From the NCBI GenBank assembly GCA_018820925.1, contig JAHJNJ010000035.1, positions 1 to 64,000 of the forward strand: 64,000 bases of DNA. Reading direction: 5' to 3'. Shown here piece after piece: positions 24,562 to 33,087 of this stretch. This DNA comes from Gammaproteobacteria bacterium. GTDB taxonomy: Bacteria > Pseudomonadota > Gammaproteobacteria > Burkholderiales > Gallionellaceae. Under the pieces are notes generated by a model. It ran no database searches. It saw only the letters and a list, made by a program, of their open reading frames with translations, and was not told the origin of the DNA. Position 1 is the stretch's first letter. Every line of letters begins with the position of its first letter. The translations under genes and the position numbers were made by a program.

Positions 24562-26001
24562 TCAAGCCTGAACTCTTCCCGATGCATTTTCTTGTTGACC
24601 ATAGATCATGGCCGGGTGGCGGCTGGCGGTGCGGGGCAAGTACACATTTCTAAGTGCATGCTGCAGCAATTGCAGGCTTGCCCTGACAATGAAAAGCGTG
24701 TTGGTCACCAGATAGCGTTTCCACAAACGGCGCGGATCCGAGAATAAACGGTAAGACCATTCCAGACCGTTGCGCTGCATCCACAGCGGCGCACGCTGCA
24801 CCGTGCCGGCGTGGTAATCAAACGCCGCTCCGACCCCGATCAAGACTGCGTGGATGCGATGATGATGCGCGGCCATCCACTTTTCCTGCTTCGGACATCC
24901 CAGGCCCACAAATACAACGCCGGCTCCGGAAGCGTTGATGGATGCGATGATCGCGTCCTCCTCGGCTTCGCCTTCGGCGCGAAACGGTGGAGAATAGGCG
25001 CCGCCGATTTGAAGTTTCGGAAAAGCGGCCTGCAGCTTCACCGACATGCGGCGCAGCGTTTCAAAAGAACTGCCATAGAAATACACCGCTTCGCCGCTGC
25101 GCTCCGCCTGCGCACAGTATTTCCACATCAGGTCCGGGCCGTTGATGCGTTCCTGTCCTGCAAATCCCAATTTGCGCAACATCAACGCAATCGGCATGCC
25201 ATCAGGCGTGGCCATATCCGAATGCCGCAGCACCTGCTTGAATTCTTCATCCTGAGTGGCGGTAACCACGGAATGAACATTGCAGATACAAATATAACGC
25301 GACTCACGCGCCTTGGCCCAAACGGTTATGCGAGCCAGTGTTTCTTCCCATGAAAGCGCATGGATAAAGGAATCGAGCACTTTTGCGCCTTCGCGGTATA
25401 TCCCGTACATCCCGGACAACTCCCCGGCTTCTTGTTCGGCAAGCCGCCTGCGGCGTGTGGTAACGAAAGCCATGAATCCCAGACCGGCGATCAGCAGCAT
25501 CCATTCTGCGATCTCCGGAACGGGAGAGATATTGAGCACGCCCGAGTAGCTGCCTCCATACGTTCCGACCACATCGCCCCTGACTTCCAGCACGTAGCTG
25601 CCCGCGCCCAGGGTGATCGGTGAAATCACGGCAATCATTCCGTCATAACCAGCTCCGGAAATCGGTATCGGCGTGCTCCATGCCTGCAGCAGGCCGTCGG
25701 GCACACCGGTGGTGGTGACTGTCCCGCTATATAGCCGCGTCTGCAGATTGTTGATGCCCAACAGGCTACCGAGGTTGATCGTGGAAGTGATGGAGTCGAC
25801 CGTGTTCGTCTCGATACTGAACAGGAATTCGTCATAAAACTGGTTTTGCGGTGCAATATAGGTGCCCCCGTAAGTCAGGCTGACCGGTGCAGACTGCGGC
25901 CCCAGATCTGTCGTGGCGGCCATGGCTTGTCCCGAAAGTACGAACAATGCCGCCATCCCGAGAACGACGAGTCGTTTTGAAAGTAAAAATTTAAGACCCA
26001 T
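24562..26001 (-). CDS. PEP-CTERM protein fused to WecG/TagA/CpsF glycosyltransferase
   Basis: A single 479-codon frame, with GGAG 6 nt before the ATG, encodes two proteins that are normally separate. Residues 1-29 are a signal peptide, about 30-160 an exported beta-rich domain, and 161-186 a PEP-CTERM-like tail (VPEIAEW, LLIAGLGFMAFV, TTRRRR; PEI instead of PEP). Residues from about 200 on are a WecG/TagA/CpsF glycosyltransferase with INGPDLMWKYC, FVGLGCPKQEKWMAAH and GVGAAFDYHAGTVQRAPLWMQRNGLEW. By the positive-inside rule the enzyme would lie in the cytoplasm, linked through the tail helix. An internal ATG at 25410 (Met198) has GGGGAG 9 nt upstream, so a separate glycosyltransferase could also be made. 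Palindrome site F lies 107 bp upstream. Confidence 0.88.
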   Translation of the reverse strand: MGLKFLLSKRLVVLGMAALFVLSGQAMAATTDLGPQSAPVSLTYGGTYIAPQNQFYDEFLFSIETNTVDSITSTINLGSLLGINNLQTRLYSGTVTTTGVPDGLLQAWSTPIPISGAGYDGMIAVISPITLGAGSYVLEVRGDVVGTYGGSYSGVLNISPVPEIAEWMLLIAGLGFMAFVTTRRRRLAEQEAGELSGMYGIYREGAKVLDSFIHALSWEETLARITVWAKARESRYICICNVHSVVTATQDEEFKQVLRHSDMATPDGMPIALMLRKLGFAGQERINGPDLMWKYCAQAERSGEAVYFYGSSFETLRRMSVKLQAAFPKLQIGGAYSPPFRAEGEAEEDAIIASINASGAGVVFVGLGCPKQEKWMAAHHHRIHAVLIGVGAAFDYHAGTVQRAPLWMQRNGLEWSYRLFSDPRRLWKRYLVTNTLFIVRASLQLLQHALRNVYLPRTASRHPAMIYGQQENASGRVQA

Positions 26002-26057
26002 TGCGTTCTCCGTAACGTCGTTAACATTGCAATAAACAGGGGCATCCGACCGAATGC

Positions 26058-26123
26058 ACTCTACAAAAGCAATGTGAAAGAAATCGTACGAAGGTGTACT
26101 AAAGTACTAGACCGAACGGACTA
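26058..26123 (-). promoter_or_regulatory. 7-2-7 palindrome (site F) with -10-like hexamer
   Basis: TAGACCGAACGGACTA at 26108-26123 differs from the perfect motif at one base. TAGAGT starts 45 nt downstream on the minus strand, toward the PEP-CTERM/WecG fusion gene. Confidence 0.68.
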
Positions 26124-26263
26124 GTCGGCGGGACTGAAAAAAATGAAATGAAGTGAACACTATCAATGTAATCCACAATGGAATTTAGAAGCCGGCATCA
26201 CGCAGGTTTGAATATGAGTAGTGCAGCCAACTTTAATAGGGCATGCCTTCGTCCAACGTGGTT

Positions 26264-27439
26264 TTACCCCTGTCTTGCCTCGCTTCTGTGCGCCTTGATT
26301 GCTTCCGCGTAGATCGCCATCAACTGGCCGAAATTGCGCTCCGACGTATATTTTTCTTCGTACTCTTGGCGGGCACGTTTCCCCATTTCAAGCATTGCCT
26401 GGGGGTGAGCCTGTGCCCAGGCCATCTTGTCGGCCAGATCGCGCGGATTACCCGGCTCGAACAGCAATCCGGTTTCTCCATCACGCACAATATCGGCCAA
26501 TGCTCCGATGCGGCTTGCGATTACCGGAAGCCCGCATGCAAATGCCTCAACAATGGTGCGCGGAAAGTTTTCATACCAGATGCTCGGCACCACCAGCGCA
26601 AGGGTGCGGCTCATTTCCTCGCGCACTTTTTCTCCCGGAAGACTTCCCAATTTGTTCACGCCGGGTACGCCGTCCAGCAAACCGGATTCGGGGCCGTCTC
26701 CCGCCACCCGCAACCGCGTACCGGGTGACAAAGCCAAGGACTTGATGAGCGTGGAGATGCCCTTCTCAACAGACAACCTCCCGACAAACAGCATGCCCTC
26801 GCGTGACACAGTTTGAGGTGCGGCAAAGTCCACGAAATTCGGCTTCACCACTACGCGTTCGGCAGGCAATCCACCCTCGATGAACTTGCTCCGGCAAAAC
26901 TCGTTGAGCGCGATATATCGCGTCACCTGGTTTTGATACGTGCCCAGTCCGCGATGCAACGACAACATGCCCGCCAACACTGACGATGCCGCACCTGACC
27001 CGCGGTAACACTTGCGTAACACGCCCTTCCAGGGTGAACGACCGAGGCAGTCCTCGCACACTTTGCCCTCGCGCAAAAATAGCGCGTTCAGGCACATCAG
27101 CCGGAAATTATGCAGCGTTTGCACCACCGGCACCCCTGCCCGATCAGCCGCCCAATACAACGAAGGCGAAATCAGGGGAAAAGTGTTGTGCACATGAATG
27201 ATGTCCGGCCGAAAACTGTCGATTCGCTCTGCCATGTCTCGCCAGCTGCGAGACGACCACAACGTTTGCCGCGCCAGCGCCAGCGAAGACATGCCGCCCA
27301 CGTCGTCATTGCTGCGCAAATACGTTTCCACGTCGTGACCACGCGACCTCAGCAGCGAGATTTCAGCTTCGACGACCGAATCTTCGCCGCCGCGATGCTG
27401 GTAGGCGTTGTGCACTATAAGAATTCGCAAGTAATTCAA
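26264..27439 (-). CDS. glycosyltransferase family 4 protein
   Basis: This 391-aa GT-B enzyme has an N-terminal acceptor domain starting ILIVHNAYQHRGGEDSVVEAEISLL and IIHVHNTFPLISPSLYW. The donor domain has FVGRLSVEKGISTLIKS and the EX7E-type motif in PSIWYENFPRTIVEAFACGLPVIAS. A four-cysteine stretch (LMCLNALFLREGKVCEDCLGRSPWKGVLRKCY) is seen in a subgroup of EPS GT4 enzymes. It is the last gene of the EPS run on the minus strand and overlaps the methyltransferase gene upstream by 4 bp (ATGA). Donor and acceptor sugars are not readable from the sequence. Confidence 0.88.
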   Translation of the reverse strand: MNYLRILIVHNAYQHRGGEDSVVEAEISLLRSRGHDVETYLRSNDDVGGMSSLALARQTLWSSRSWRDMAERIDSFRPDIIHVHNTFPLISPSLYWAADRAGVPVVQTLHNFRLMCLNALFLREGKVCEDCLGRSPWKGVLRKCYRGSGAASSVLAGMLSLHRGLGTYQNQVTRYIALNEFCRSKFIEGGLPAERVVVKPNFVDFAAPQTVSREGMLFVGRLSVEKGISTLIKSLALSPGTRLRVAGDGPESGLLDGVPGVNKLGSLPGEKVREEMSRTLALVVPSIWYENFPRTIVEAFACGLPVIASRIGALADIVRDGETGLLFEPGNPRDLADKMAWAQAHPQAMLEMGKRARQEYEEKYTSERNFGQLMAIYAEAIKAHRSEARQG

Positions 27440-28278
27440 GCGTCATTCCTATCAAGAAGTGGCTTTTGCAGCACCAGAAATACCGCCGTCGGGCGCAGTT
27501 TTTGCACGGCATTGCGCGCATGATAAACACCGGGCCAAATCGGCAATGAGCTAATTAATACATCAATTGCGACAAGGGCTTCATTGTTGAAAACCGGCCC
27601 GGAGACAAAGTGCTTCATCCTGGAGGAAAGCGAGAACATACATTTGCGCTGGCGCACCACCCTGAATCCGGCTTGATCTGCATACCGCAGCAAAACAGGC
27701 AAAGGAATCCCGCGCTCTCGTTTGGTCAAACCAGCACGTGGCTTTCGCCAATCTCCCATGGAGATGATCGGCTCGCGCACTAGCACATACCCCCCCGGCC
27801 TGACGACACGATAGAACTCATTCACAATTTTGCTGACATTCGGGATGTGATGTAGAACACCGAGACACGTAATCACGTCGAAACTATCGGGATCGAAGGG
27901 CATGTCTCCTGAAGCCACTGGCTTGACATAGTTCACCGGCACGCCGTTCAGCTCGGTGTTCGTGAAACCGTCCGACGGTTCAAGAATGGTAACCCGATCG
28001 CTTTGCGCAAGAATGGGCTTCAGTTCGTCACCATATGCCGATCCGATACCCAATACATGTCCGAAACGACATTTCGGCAGGACTGAATAGCCATGCCTTT
28101 TGTTCAGTGCATGATAGCCATACGCATACTCCCCTTTGCCAGATTGCGTCAGTTCAAAATACCCTTCAGCTTCATCTGCGAACCATGCATCAATCTGGTC
28201 CTGAGAAAAATCATTGCCATATAGCTGCTTGCCAGATAAGCATGCCTCCATCACGGCATCATCCGAATTGCTGGTCAT
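27436..28278 (-). CDS. class I SAM-dependent methyltransferase
   Basis: This 280-aa protein has the SAM-binding motif I (FGHVLGIGSAYGDEL), an acidic loop (VTILEPSDGF) and motif IV with DVITCLGVLHHIPNVSKIVNEFYRVVRPGGYVLVREP, the layout of a Rossmann-fold methyltransferase. The C-terminal part contains hydrophobic stretches (FNNEALVAIDVLISSLPIW). Embedded between glycosyltransferases, with ATGA overlap to the next gene, it may methylate a sugar of the EPS repeat; a lipid-linked substrate is also possible. Confidence 0.82.
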   Translation of the reverse strand: MTSNSDDAVMEACLSGKQLYGNDFSQDQIDAWFADEAEGYFELTQSGKGEYAYGYHALNKRHGYSVLPKCRFGHVLGIGSAYGDELKPILAQSDRVTILEPSDGFTNTELNGVPVNYVKPVASGDMPFDPDSFDVITCLGVLHHIPNVSKIVNEFYRVVRPGGYVLVREPIISMGDWRKPRAGLTKRERGIPLPVLLRYADQAGFRVVRQRKCMFSLSSRMKHFVSGPVFNNEALVAIDVLISSLPIWPGVYHARNAVQKLRPTAVFLVLQKPLLDRNDA

Positions 28279-28304
28279 AACAATCCCCCACCATAGATTA
28301 CAAA

Positions 28305-29453
28305 TCAGGCAGCAACCGCACGTACTACCCCATCCGCAAAGCGACGCGCCATGTTTTCCACTGTGAATTCCTTTGCGCTGTCACGACATCCTGTTCGCAA
28401 AGCATCCAATGCCTGCATGTCACTCAGCAGATGCACCGTCGCCTGCACGTAAGCGTCCAGATCATCAGCCGTCATTACGCCGTTGACACCATTTTCGAGA
28501 TAAACAATTTCAGGACTATGAATCCCGCAATCCGTCGTCAACATGGGCACGCCGCTCACAAACGCATCCAGGATGCCCAATCCAACCAACCCCGGGTTCA
28601 ACATCACTTGCGCCACCGAGAGATAAGCCGCTTTCTCCCTGCCAAAGCGCGCGCCAACCCAGCGAGCCCATGGATGCATGGCACACCAGGCTTGCACCTT
28701 GTCCCGCTCCGGCCCCTCTCCCACGATCAATAGATGAAATTCAGGAACTTCGCCACGAATTGCCTCGGCAGCAGCAAACAGGAAATCCAGCCGCTTGTCG
28801 GTGTACAACGAACCCACGAAAACGCCCACCGGCCCGCTTCCAAAACCCAGCGACTCGCGCAAGGCGCGGGTTTCTTCAATAGTGACCGACTGTCGTTGTT
28901 GTCGAAGTTCGAATGTGTCAACTGCGTTGTTCAATACCGTTATATGGTCACCGGGAAAACCCGCCGCCATCACCAGATCGGCGCTCATTTGCGTGTAGGC
29001 GAACCACCAGTCAACTCGATTTGTTGTCCAGCGTTTGAAACGCTCCTTAAGGCCGCGCGGATTACCACTTTGAAGATTTGCGCCATGCCCCCAGAAAGCG
29101 AGCTTGAAACGACGCGGTGCCAGCATAAGAAGGTGATTCAGGATCAGTTTGTTCTCTTGCGTGACAATCACCAGGTCTGCGGCCCCAAGATGACCCTGTA
29201 CAGATTGCCAGCACAGCCGCTCTCCGGCCAGATAATGGGTCGGAATCGGCTTGGCCCATGGCAGTTCACCTGCATCGTTTTTTTCTTCTTCCGCTGTCGT
29301 GCCCTTACCGACAAGGAGATCCAGACGGATGTTCCGGTCGGCAAGCTTCTCGCGCAGAGCTTCGAAAAGCGGGACGCGGTAATGCGTAAGGCGACGCTGA
29401 ATAATGCAGACCGTTCGCGCCGTTTGGCTGGATGATTTTGTTAAGCCATGCAT
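28305..29453 (-). CDS. glycosyltransferase family 4 protein
   Basis: The ORF track extends to 29732. The ATG at 29453 has GGAGG 9 nt upstream and starts just before the Rossmann fold (ARTVCIIQRRLTHYRVPLFEALREKL), so it is preferred; this gives 382 aa. The acceptor domain has LVIVTQENKLILNHLL and LAFWGHGAN, and the donor domain has VGVFVGSLYTDKRLDFLFAAAEAI, LLIVGEGPERDKVQAW and GLGILDAFVSGVPMLTTD. These are GT4 features, with Glu replaced in part of the EX7E region (an Asp is present), so the sugar specificity is open. It is one of several consecutive EPS glycosyltransferases. Confidence 0.85.
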   Translation of the reverse strand: MHGLTKSSSQTARTVCIIQRRLTHYRVPLFEALREKLADRNIRLDLLVGKGTTAEEEKNDAGELPWAKPIPTHYLAGERLCWQSVQGHLGAADLVIVTQENKLILNHLLMLAPRRFKLAFWGHGANLQSGNPRGLKERFKRWTTNRVDWWFAYTQMSADLVMAAGFPGDHITVLNNAVDTFELRQQRQSVTIEETRALRESLGFGSGPVGVFVGSLYTDKRLDFLFAAAEAIRGEVPEFHLLIVGEGPERDKVQAWCAMHPWARWVGARFGREKAAYLSVAQVMLNPGLVGLGILDAFVSGVPMLTTDCGIHSPEIVYLENGVNGVMTADDLDAYVQATVHLLSDMQALDALRTGCRDSAKEFTVENMARRFADGVVRAVAA

Positions 29454-29526
29454 GCTGCATTTCCTCCGACACCAGTCCCCAGCCCAGTCCGCCTTGTCAC
29501 TATCTGATTTTGAATCCCATCCATTT

Positions 29527-30783
29527 TCATTTGTTCTGAACAATCGCATCCCGGTTGGACGATTCATGGCTACATGCATCAAGCATATGCAACACTCCTC
29601 TAACCCGACTTTCCCACGACATTGTTGAAGCAACATGATCAAGCGCGCGACGCCCCATCTCTGCGCGGCGAATCTCGTCGTTAGCCAGGACCATGATTGC
29701 ATCAGCCAGCCGTTGTACAACATCTTCTTCATTCAAACCAGGAACATCAATCACAATTCCGGTTTCCGCCGACACCAAAGTAGCCGGCCCGCCAATGCCA
29801 AGACAAATCACCGGCAAGCCTTTTGCCTGTGCTTCCAGAACAACAGAACCACCAGAGTCATGCAGACTGGGAAAAAGAAAACAATGCATGGTTTGATACA
29901 CTGAAAAAAGTTCCTGTTGCGGCATATGGCTGATCCAACGGATTTGCCCGGCAACGCCTTCAGCCTGCTCTACCCGGCGGAGTTCGGATTCATAGGGGCC
30001 TTGTCCAACCAAGGTGAATTCGACATTCACCTTGCGACGCAACGCTTCAGCTACCGCGCGTATGGCGAGATGAGCCCCTTTCAATCCGTGAAAGCGACCT
30101 ACGAACAGAATGCGCATCGGGTCCCCTTCTTTGCGTGTGGGAATCAAGGTATTTGCATCAGAATCGACACCAAGATTCGGGTAAACGATGGCACGTTTGC
30201 GAAATGGCCAAGGCAGTGCCATTTTGGTTTCTTGTGTGGCAGTGAGAATCACCGTTGTGCGCGCATATGCGCACCATAGAAATGGATCCACCAAAGCTAA
30301 TTTGTTGATTATGGCCCGCAGAATATCCCTGATCATTTCACCACGTTCAAACGATTTCTTGAGTCTGAACGGTGCGTCCTCTCCTCCACCAAGGGGGCCA
30401 AAAACAAAGGGGATGCCCAAGAATCCCAGAAAGGAAGGGTGTCGAAATACACTGTAAGTAATATGCAATGCCCAATCGAATGTTTGCTTCTTGTGCAGTG
30501 CCTTGGCAAACGGCAGCAGCGAAAATTGCCAAGCTGTGTAGAGTAGTTGCGCCGTGATGGAATTGAGCGGCACTCGGGCCAGCCAGCGAGGACGAAAATA
30601 TACGAACCTCAAATTCGCAATGGGGTGGTCAGCCAGCTCGGCTTCTATGGCTTCACTTCGTGTGACATCAGTCACGACGACAACTTCATGCAGTTTTGCC
30701 AACTCAACAGCCCAACGCCATCCAACGCCCCCCTCACTTCCAGCATAAGGTTTACAGGCAAATGCAGACAAAAGTATCTTCAT
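29527..30783 (-). CDS. glycosyltransferase family 4 protein
   Basis: This 418-aa GT-B enzyme begins MKILLSAFACKPYAGSEGGVGWRWAVELA, a signature of one EPS GT4 subgroup. The donor domain has MRILFVGRFHGLKGAHLAIRAVAEAL, FTLVGQGPYESEL and HCFLFPSLHDSGGSVVLEAQAKGLPVICLGIGGPATLV. A hydrophobic segment (FLGFLGIPFVFGPLGGGEDAPF) typical of this group lies in the N-terminal half. It follows the glycosidase-like gene after 111 bp. Linkage specificity is not known. Confidence 0.87.
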   Translation of the reverse strand: MKILLSAFACKPYAGSEGGVGWRWAVELAKLHEVVVVTDVTRSEAIEAELADHPIANLRFVYFRPRWLARVPLNSITAQLLYTAWQFSLLPFAKALHKKQTFDWALHITYSVFRHPSFLGFLGIPFVFGPLGGGEDAPFRLKKSFERGEMIRDILRAIINKLALVDPFLWCAYARTTVILTATQETKMALPWPFRKRAIVYPNLGVDSDANTLIPTRKEGDPMRILFVGRFHGLKGAHLAIRAVAEALRRKVNVEFTLVGQGPYESELRRVEQAEGVAGQIRWISHMPQQELFSVYQTMHCFLFPSLHDSGGSVVLEAQAKGLPVICLGIGGPATLVSAETGIVIDVPGLNEEDVVQRLADAIMVLANDEIRRAEMGRRALDHVASTMSWESRVRGVLHMLDACSHESSNRDAIVQNK

Positions 30784-30894
30784 GACATGAATTCCGGGGA
30801 ATGCATTTCGAAATACAAATTTGTCGCCAACAAAATGGCAATGTCATGCAACAAATCAAAGTTGTAAGTCACGTTCTGGCCCCCTATTACGCAG

Positions 30895-32208
30895 TTAACT
30901 GAGTGATCGAATCAGCACGGGACTAGCCCACAATTCGATGTCATCTGTTGGGAAGATTTTCCGACTCACCCCATCTAGCGACTCCATCCCCGCCGCATTC
31001 CAGCTTTTCGGAATATTCCAGCGCATCGGCCCGTAATCGTGAGCCCAAATCAATCGACCGATCATTTTCCCGTGTTCGACTAAGAGACAAAAATCCACGC
31101 CCCCTGTGCGCTGCACCTCGCCAATCTGTCGACCAGTCAACCAACCCGCCACGGTGCCGTAGGCCACGCCAGCAGCGTTGATCTTATGCCCCACAAAATG
31201 AGTAAGACCCAGATACTTGCCATCCCACATAAACCAGTAAAAACGCTCGATGCCCAGCGAAGCCGCAATGATGAGCGAACGCGCAAGCCACGCGGCAGCC
31301 TCGGTTTGCGGCAAAATCCGAGAAAACGATCCGCCTCCAATCGGGTAAGTGTCTGGAGAGGTGGCGGGATCGGCGATGAGATATCCGAATTCCGTATTCC
31401 ACACCGGGAGTTGTGTCAGGCCATGTCGCGCCATGACCTTGAGCAGCGCTGTGTGGTATTGCGGAATCTGCTCGGGAAGTCCGTAGTAATGGAAACTCAC
31501 GATATCGGTGCATTTATCACCGCCCGCAGCCAGATAGGCATCCATGCGCGCCACCCCTTTCTCCCCACCCACCATGGCAGGAGAAGTCAGTCTGGCCTGA
31601 GGATCAATTTCCTTGATAATGCGATGCGCGGCCTGACCCAACTCGACTAGCTGGCCGGCAGTGAAATGCGCTTTGGCACCATCCACTTCGCGCACTGTGG
31701 GCTCGTTCCACAATTCGTAATGACGAATGCGGCCCTGGTAGCGTAGCGCCACGGTGCGCACGTAGTTTTCCCAGTCGGCCAGATGGCTCGGCGGCGCATA
31801 CGACCCATATTTGTAGGGTCCCTTTACGGACCGATTGGACGATGCCCAGTGCGGCGTTTCGCCCAGAGCGAACAGCACGTCCACTCCGCGCGATTCCATT
31901 AGCCGCATGGCAATATCCAGCTTGTCGAAGTGCCACTCCCCCTTGCTCGACTCCAGACTGAACCAGTGCAACTGCGGCAACATTGCGCGCCATGTCCCCA
32001 CCGGCACACTGGGAAAATTGGCGACATAAGGTGCAACCACCGGCCATCCCATATGCAGACCAAAAAATGTGGGCTGCACCAGATGCATCGCCTCCGCTTC
32101 AAGAACACTGGTAGCAGTGGCGATTTGCGGGAACAAAGACCCCAGCACTCCCGCAGCTGCGATGCGTAAAAAATCTCGGCGGTCCGGGTAGTTTTTCATC
32201 TTCTGCAA
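30895..32208 (-). CDS. TAT-exported glycoside hydrolase-like protein
   Basis: This 437-aa protein has a twin-arginine leader (DRRDFLRIAAAGVLGSLFPQIATA) and a TIM-barrel fold of the GH5/GH39-like type. ELWNEPTV supplies a candidate acid/base Glu, and PVWNTEFGYL a candidate nucleophile Glu, at the expected C-termini of strands 4 and 7. GTWRAMLPQLHWFSLESSKGEWHFDKLD is also typical. It sits within the EPS glycosyltransferase run, 3 bp after the GT2 gene, so it probably trims, turns over or transglycosylates the polymer in the periplasm. A similar gene accompanies EPS loci in other bacteria; exact substrate is unknown. Confidence 0.8.
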   Translation of the reverse strand: MQKMKNYPDRRDFLRIAAAGVLGSLFPQIATATSVLEAEAMHLVQPTFFGLHMGWPVVAPYVANFPSVPVGTWRAMLPQLHWFSLESSKGEWHFDKLDIAMRLMESRGVDVLFALGETPHWASSNRSVKGPYKYGSYAPPSHLADWENYVRTVALRYQGRIRHYELWNEPTVREVDGAKAHFTAGQLVELGQAAHRIIKEIDPQARLTSPAMVGGEKGVARMDAYLAAGGDKCTDIVSFHYYGLPEQIPQYHTALLKVMARHGLTQLPVWNTEFGYLIADPATSPDTYPIGGGSFSRILPQTEAAAWLARSLIIAASLGIERFYWFMWDGKYLGLTHFVGHKINAAGVAYGTVAGWLTGRQIGEVQRTGGVDFCLLVEHGKMIGRLIWAHDYGPMRWNIPKSWNAAGMESLDGVSRKIFPTDDIELWASPVLIRSLS

Positions 32209-32211
32209 TAC

Positions 32212-33081
32212 CTATCCACGTGCGCGGCGGAACTTGGCGGCAAACGCGCGCAGCACTGCAGACACATAGGGACGGACAAAATATGCCGGCCAAAACAGGC
32301 CGCAGTTGCGCTGCACGTACACGCGCCATGCATGCGGCGGTACGCGCTTGGGGCCGCAAGTCTTGCGCAATTGCAGCCTGATGTTTGCTGCCTCCGCAGG
32401 AAGAGTCACCGCAGGTTGATTTGAGCTGCATGTCCCGACAAAGCCGGGTACCATCCAGATGCCAAAGCCAGCGCGGCGCGCCCTGAAACCGTAATCCCAG
32501 TCGCCGATCGCATGAACGAAGGCGTCGTCGATATTGCCTATCGCCTGCACCACCTGCTGCGGAATAAGCACGCAATTGCCATTGAGGGTTTGACAGGATT
32601 GTGGATGGTCGGCCTCGGGCAAATGAACGAGCGTGTTCGGCGACCAGCGGCTGCGGCTTACCAAACCGCCATAAGTAAGTTGCCCGCTGACCGCATCGCA
32701 GGTAGCTCCGACGATGACATCGCGCCGTCCGCCATGCGCCGATGCCATTTCGTCGCTGCAAACAAATACACGCTGCAGTGCCTCGGGATAGAGGATCGTG
32801 TCATCGTTGAGCCACAGGTAGAAATCATGATCCTGTTGCATGGCAACACCAAACGCGCGTCGCATACCGCCGTTCCAGAATAAGCTGCCATCGCCATCGA
32901 TCACGTTGACCAGCGGAAACTCTGCGCGCACTGCCGTTTCAGTACCGTCGCTGCTGCCATCATCAACCAGATACACAGACAATTCGCAATCCGAAGGCAG
33001 GCTGCACGCATGCAGCGCGCGCAGGCAGGCCAGCGTCTGGTCGCGGCGGTTATGGCAGGTAAGCAAGGCAGCGAGGTGCAT
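32212..33081 (-). CDS. glycosyltransferase family 2 protein
   Basis: This 289-aa GT-A enzyme has LLTCHNRRDQTLACLRALHA, the nucleotide-binding VDDGSSDGTETAV and the DxD-like DFYLWLNDDTILYPEAL, which binds the metal and sugar nucleotide. The sequence VHAIGDWDYGFRARRAGFGIWMVPG is similar to rhamnosyl/galactofuranosyl-type GT2 enzymes, but the donor cannot be fixed. The C-terminus has one hydrophobic stretch (NCGLFWPAYFVRPYVSAVLRAF) that may contact the membrane. It is 3 bp upstream of the glycosidase-like gene and 6 bp after the polymerase gene. Confidence 0.88.
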   Translation of the reverse strand: MHLAALLTCHNRRDQTLACLRALHACSLPSDCELSVYLVDDGSSDGTETAVRAEFPLVNVIDGDGSLFWNGGMRRAFGVAMQQDHDFYLWLNDDTILYPEALQRVFVCSDEMASAHGGRRDVIVGATCDAVSGQLTYGGLVSRSRWSPNTLVHLPEADHPQSCQTLNGNCVLIPQQVVQAIGNIDDAFVHAIGDWDYGFRARRAGFGIWMVPGFVGTCSSNQPAVTLPAEAANIRLQLRKTCGPKRVPPHAWRVYVQRNCGLFWPAYFVRPYVSAVLRAFAAKFRRARG

Positions 33082-33087
33082 GGAACG

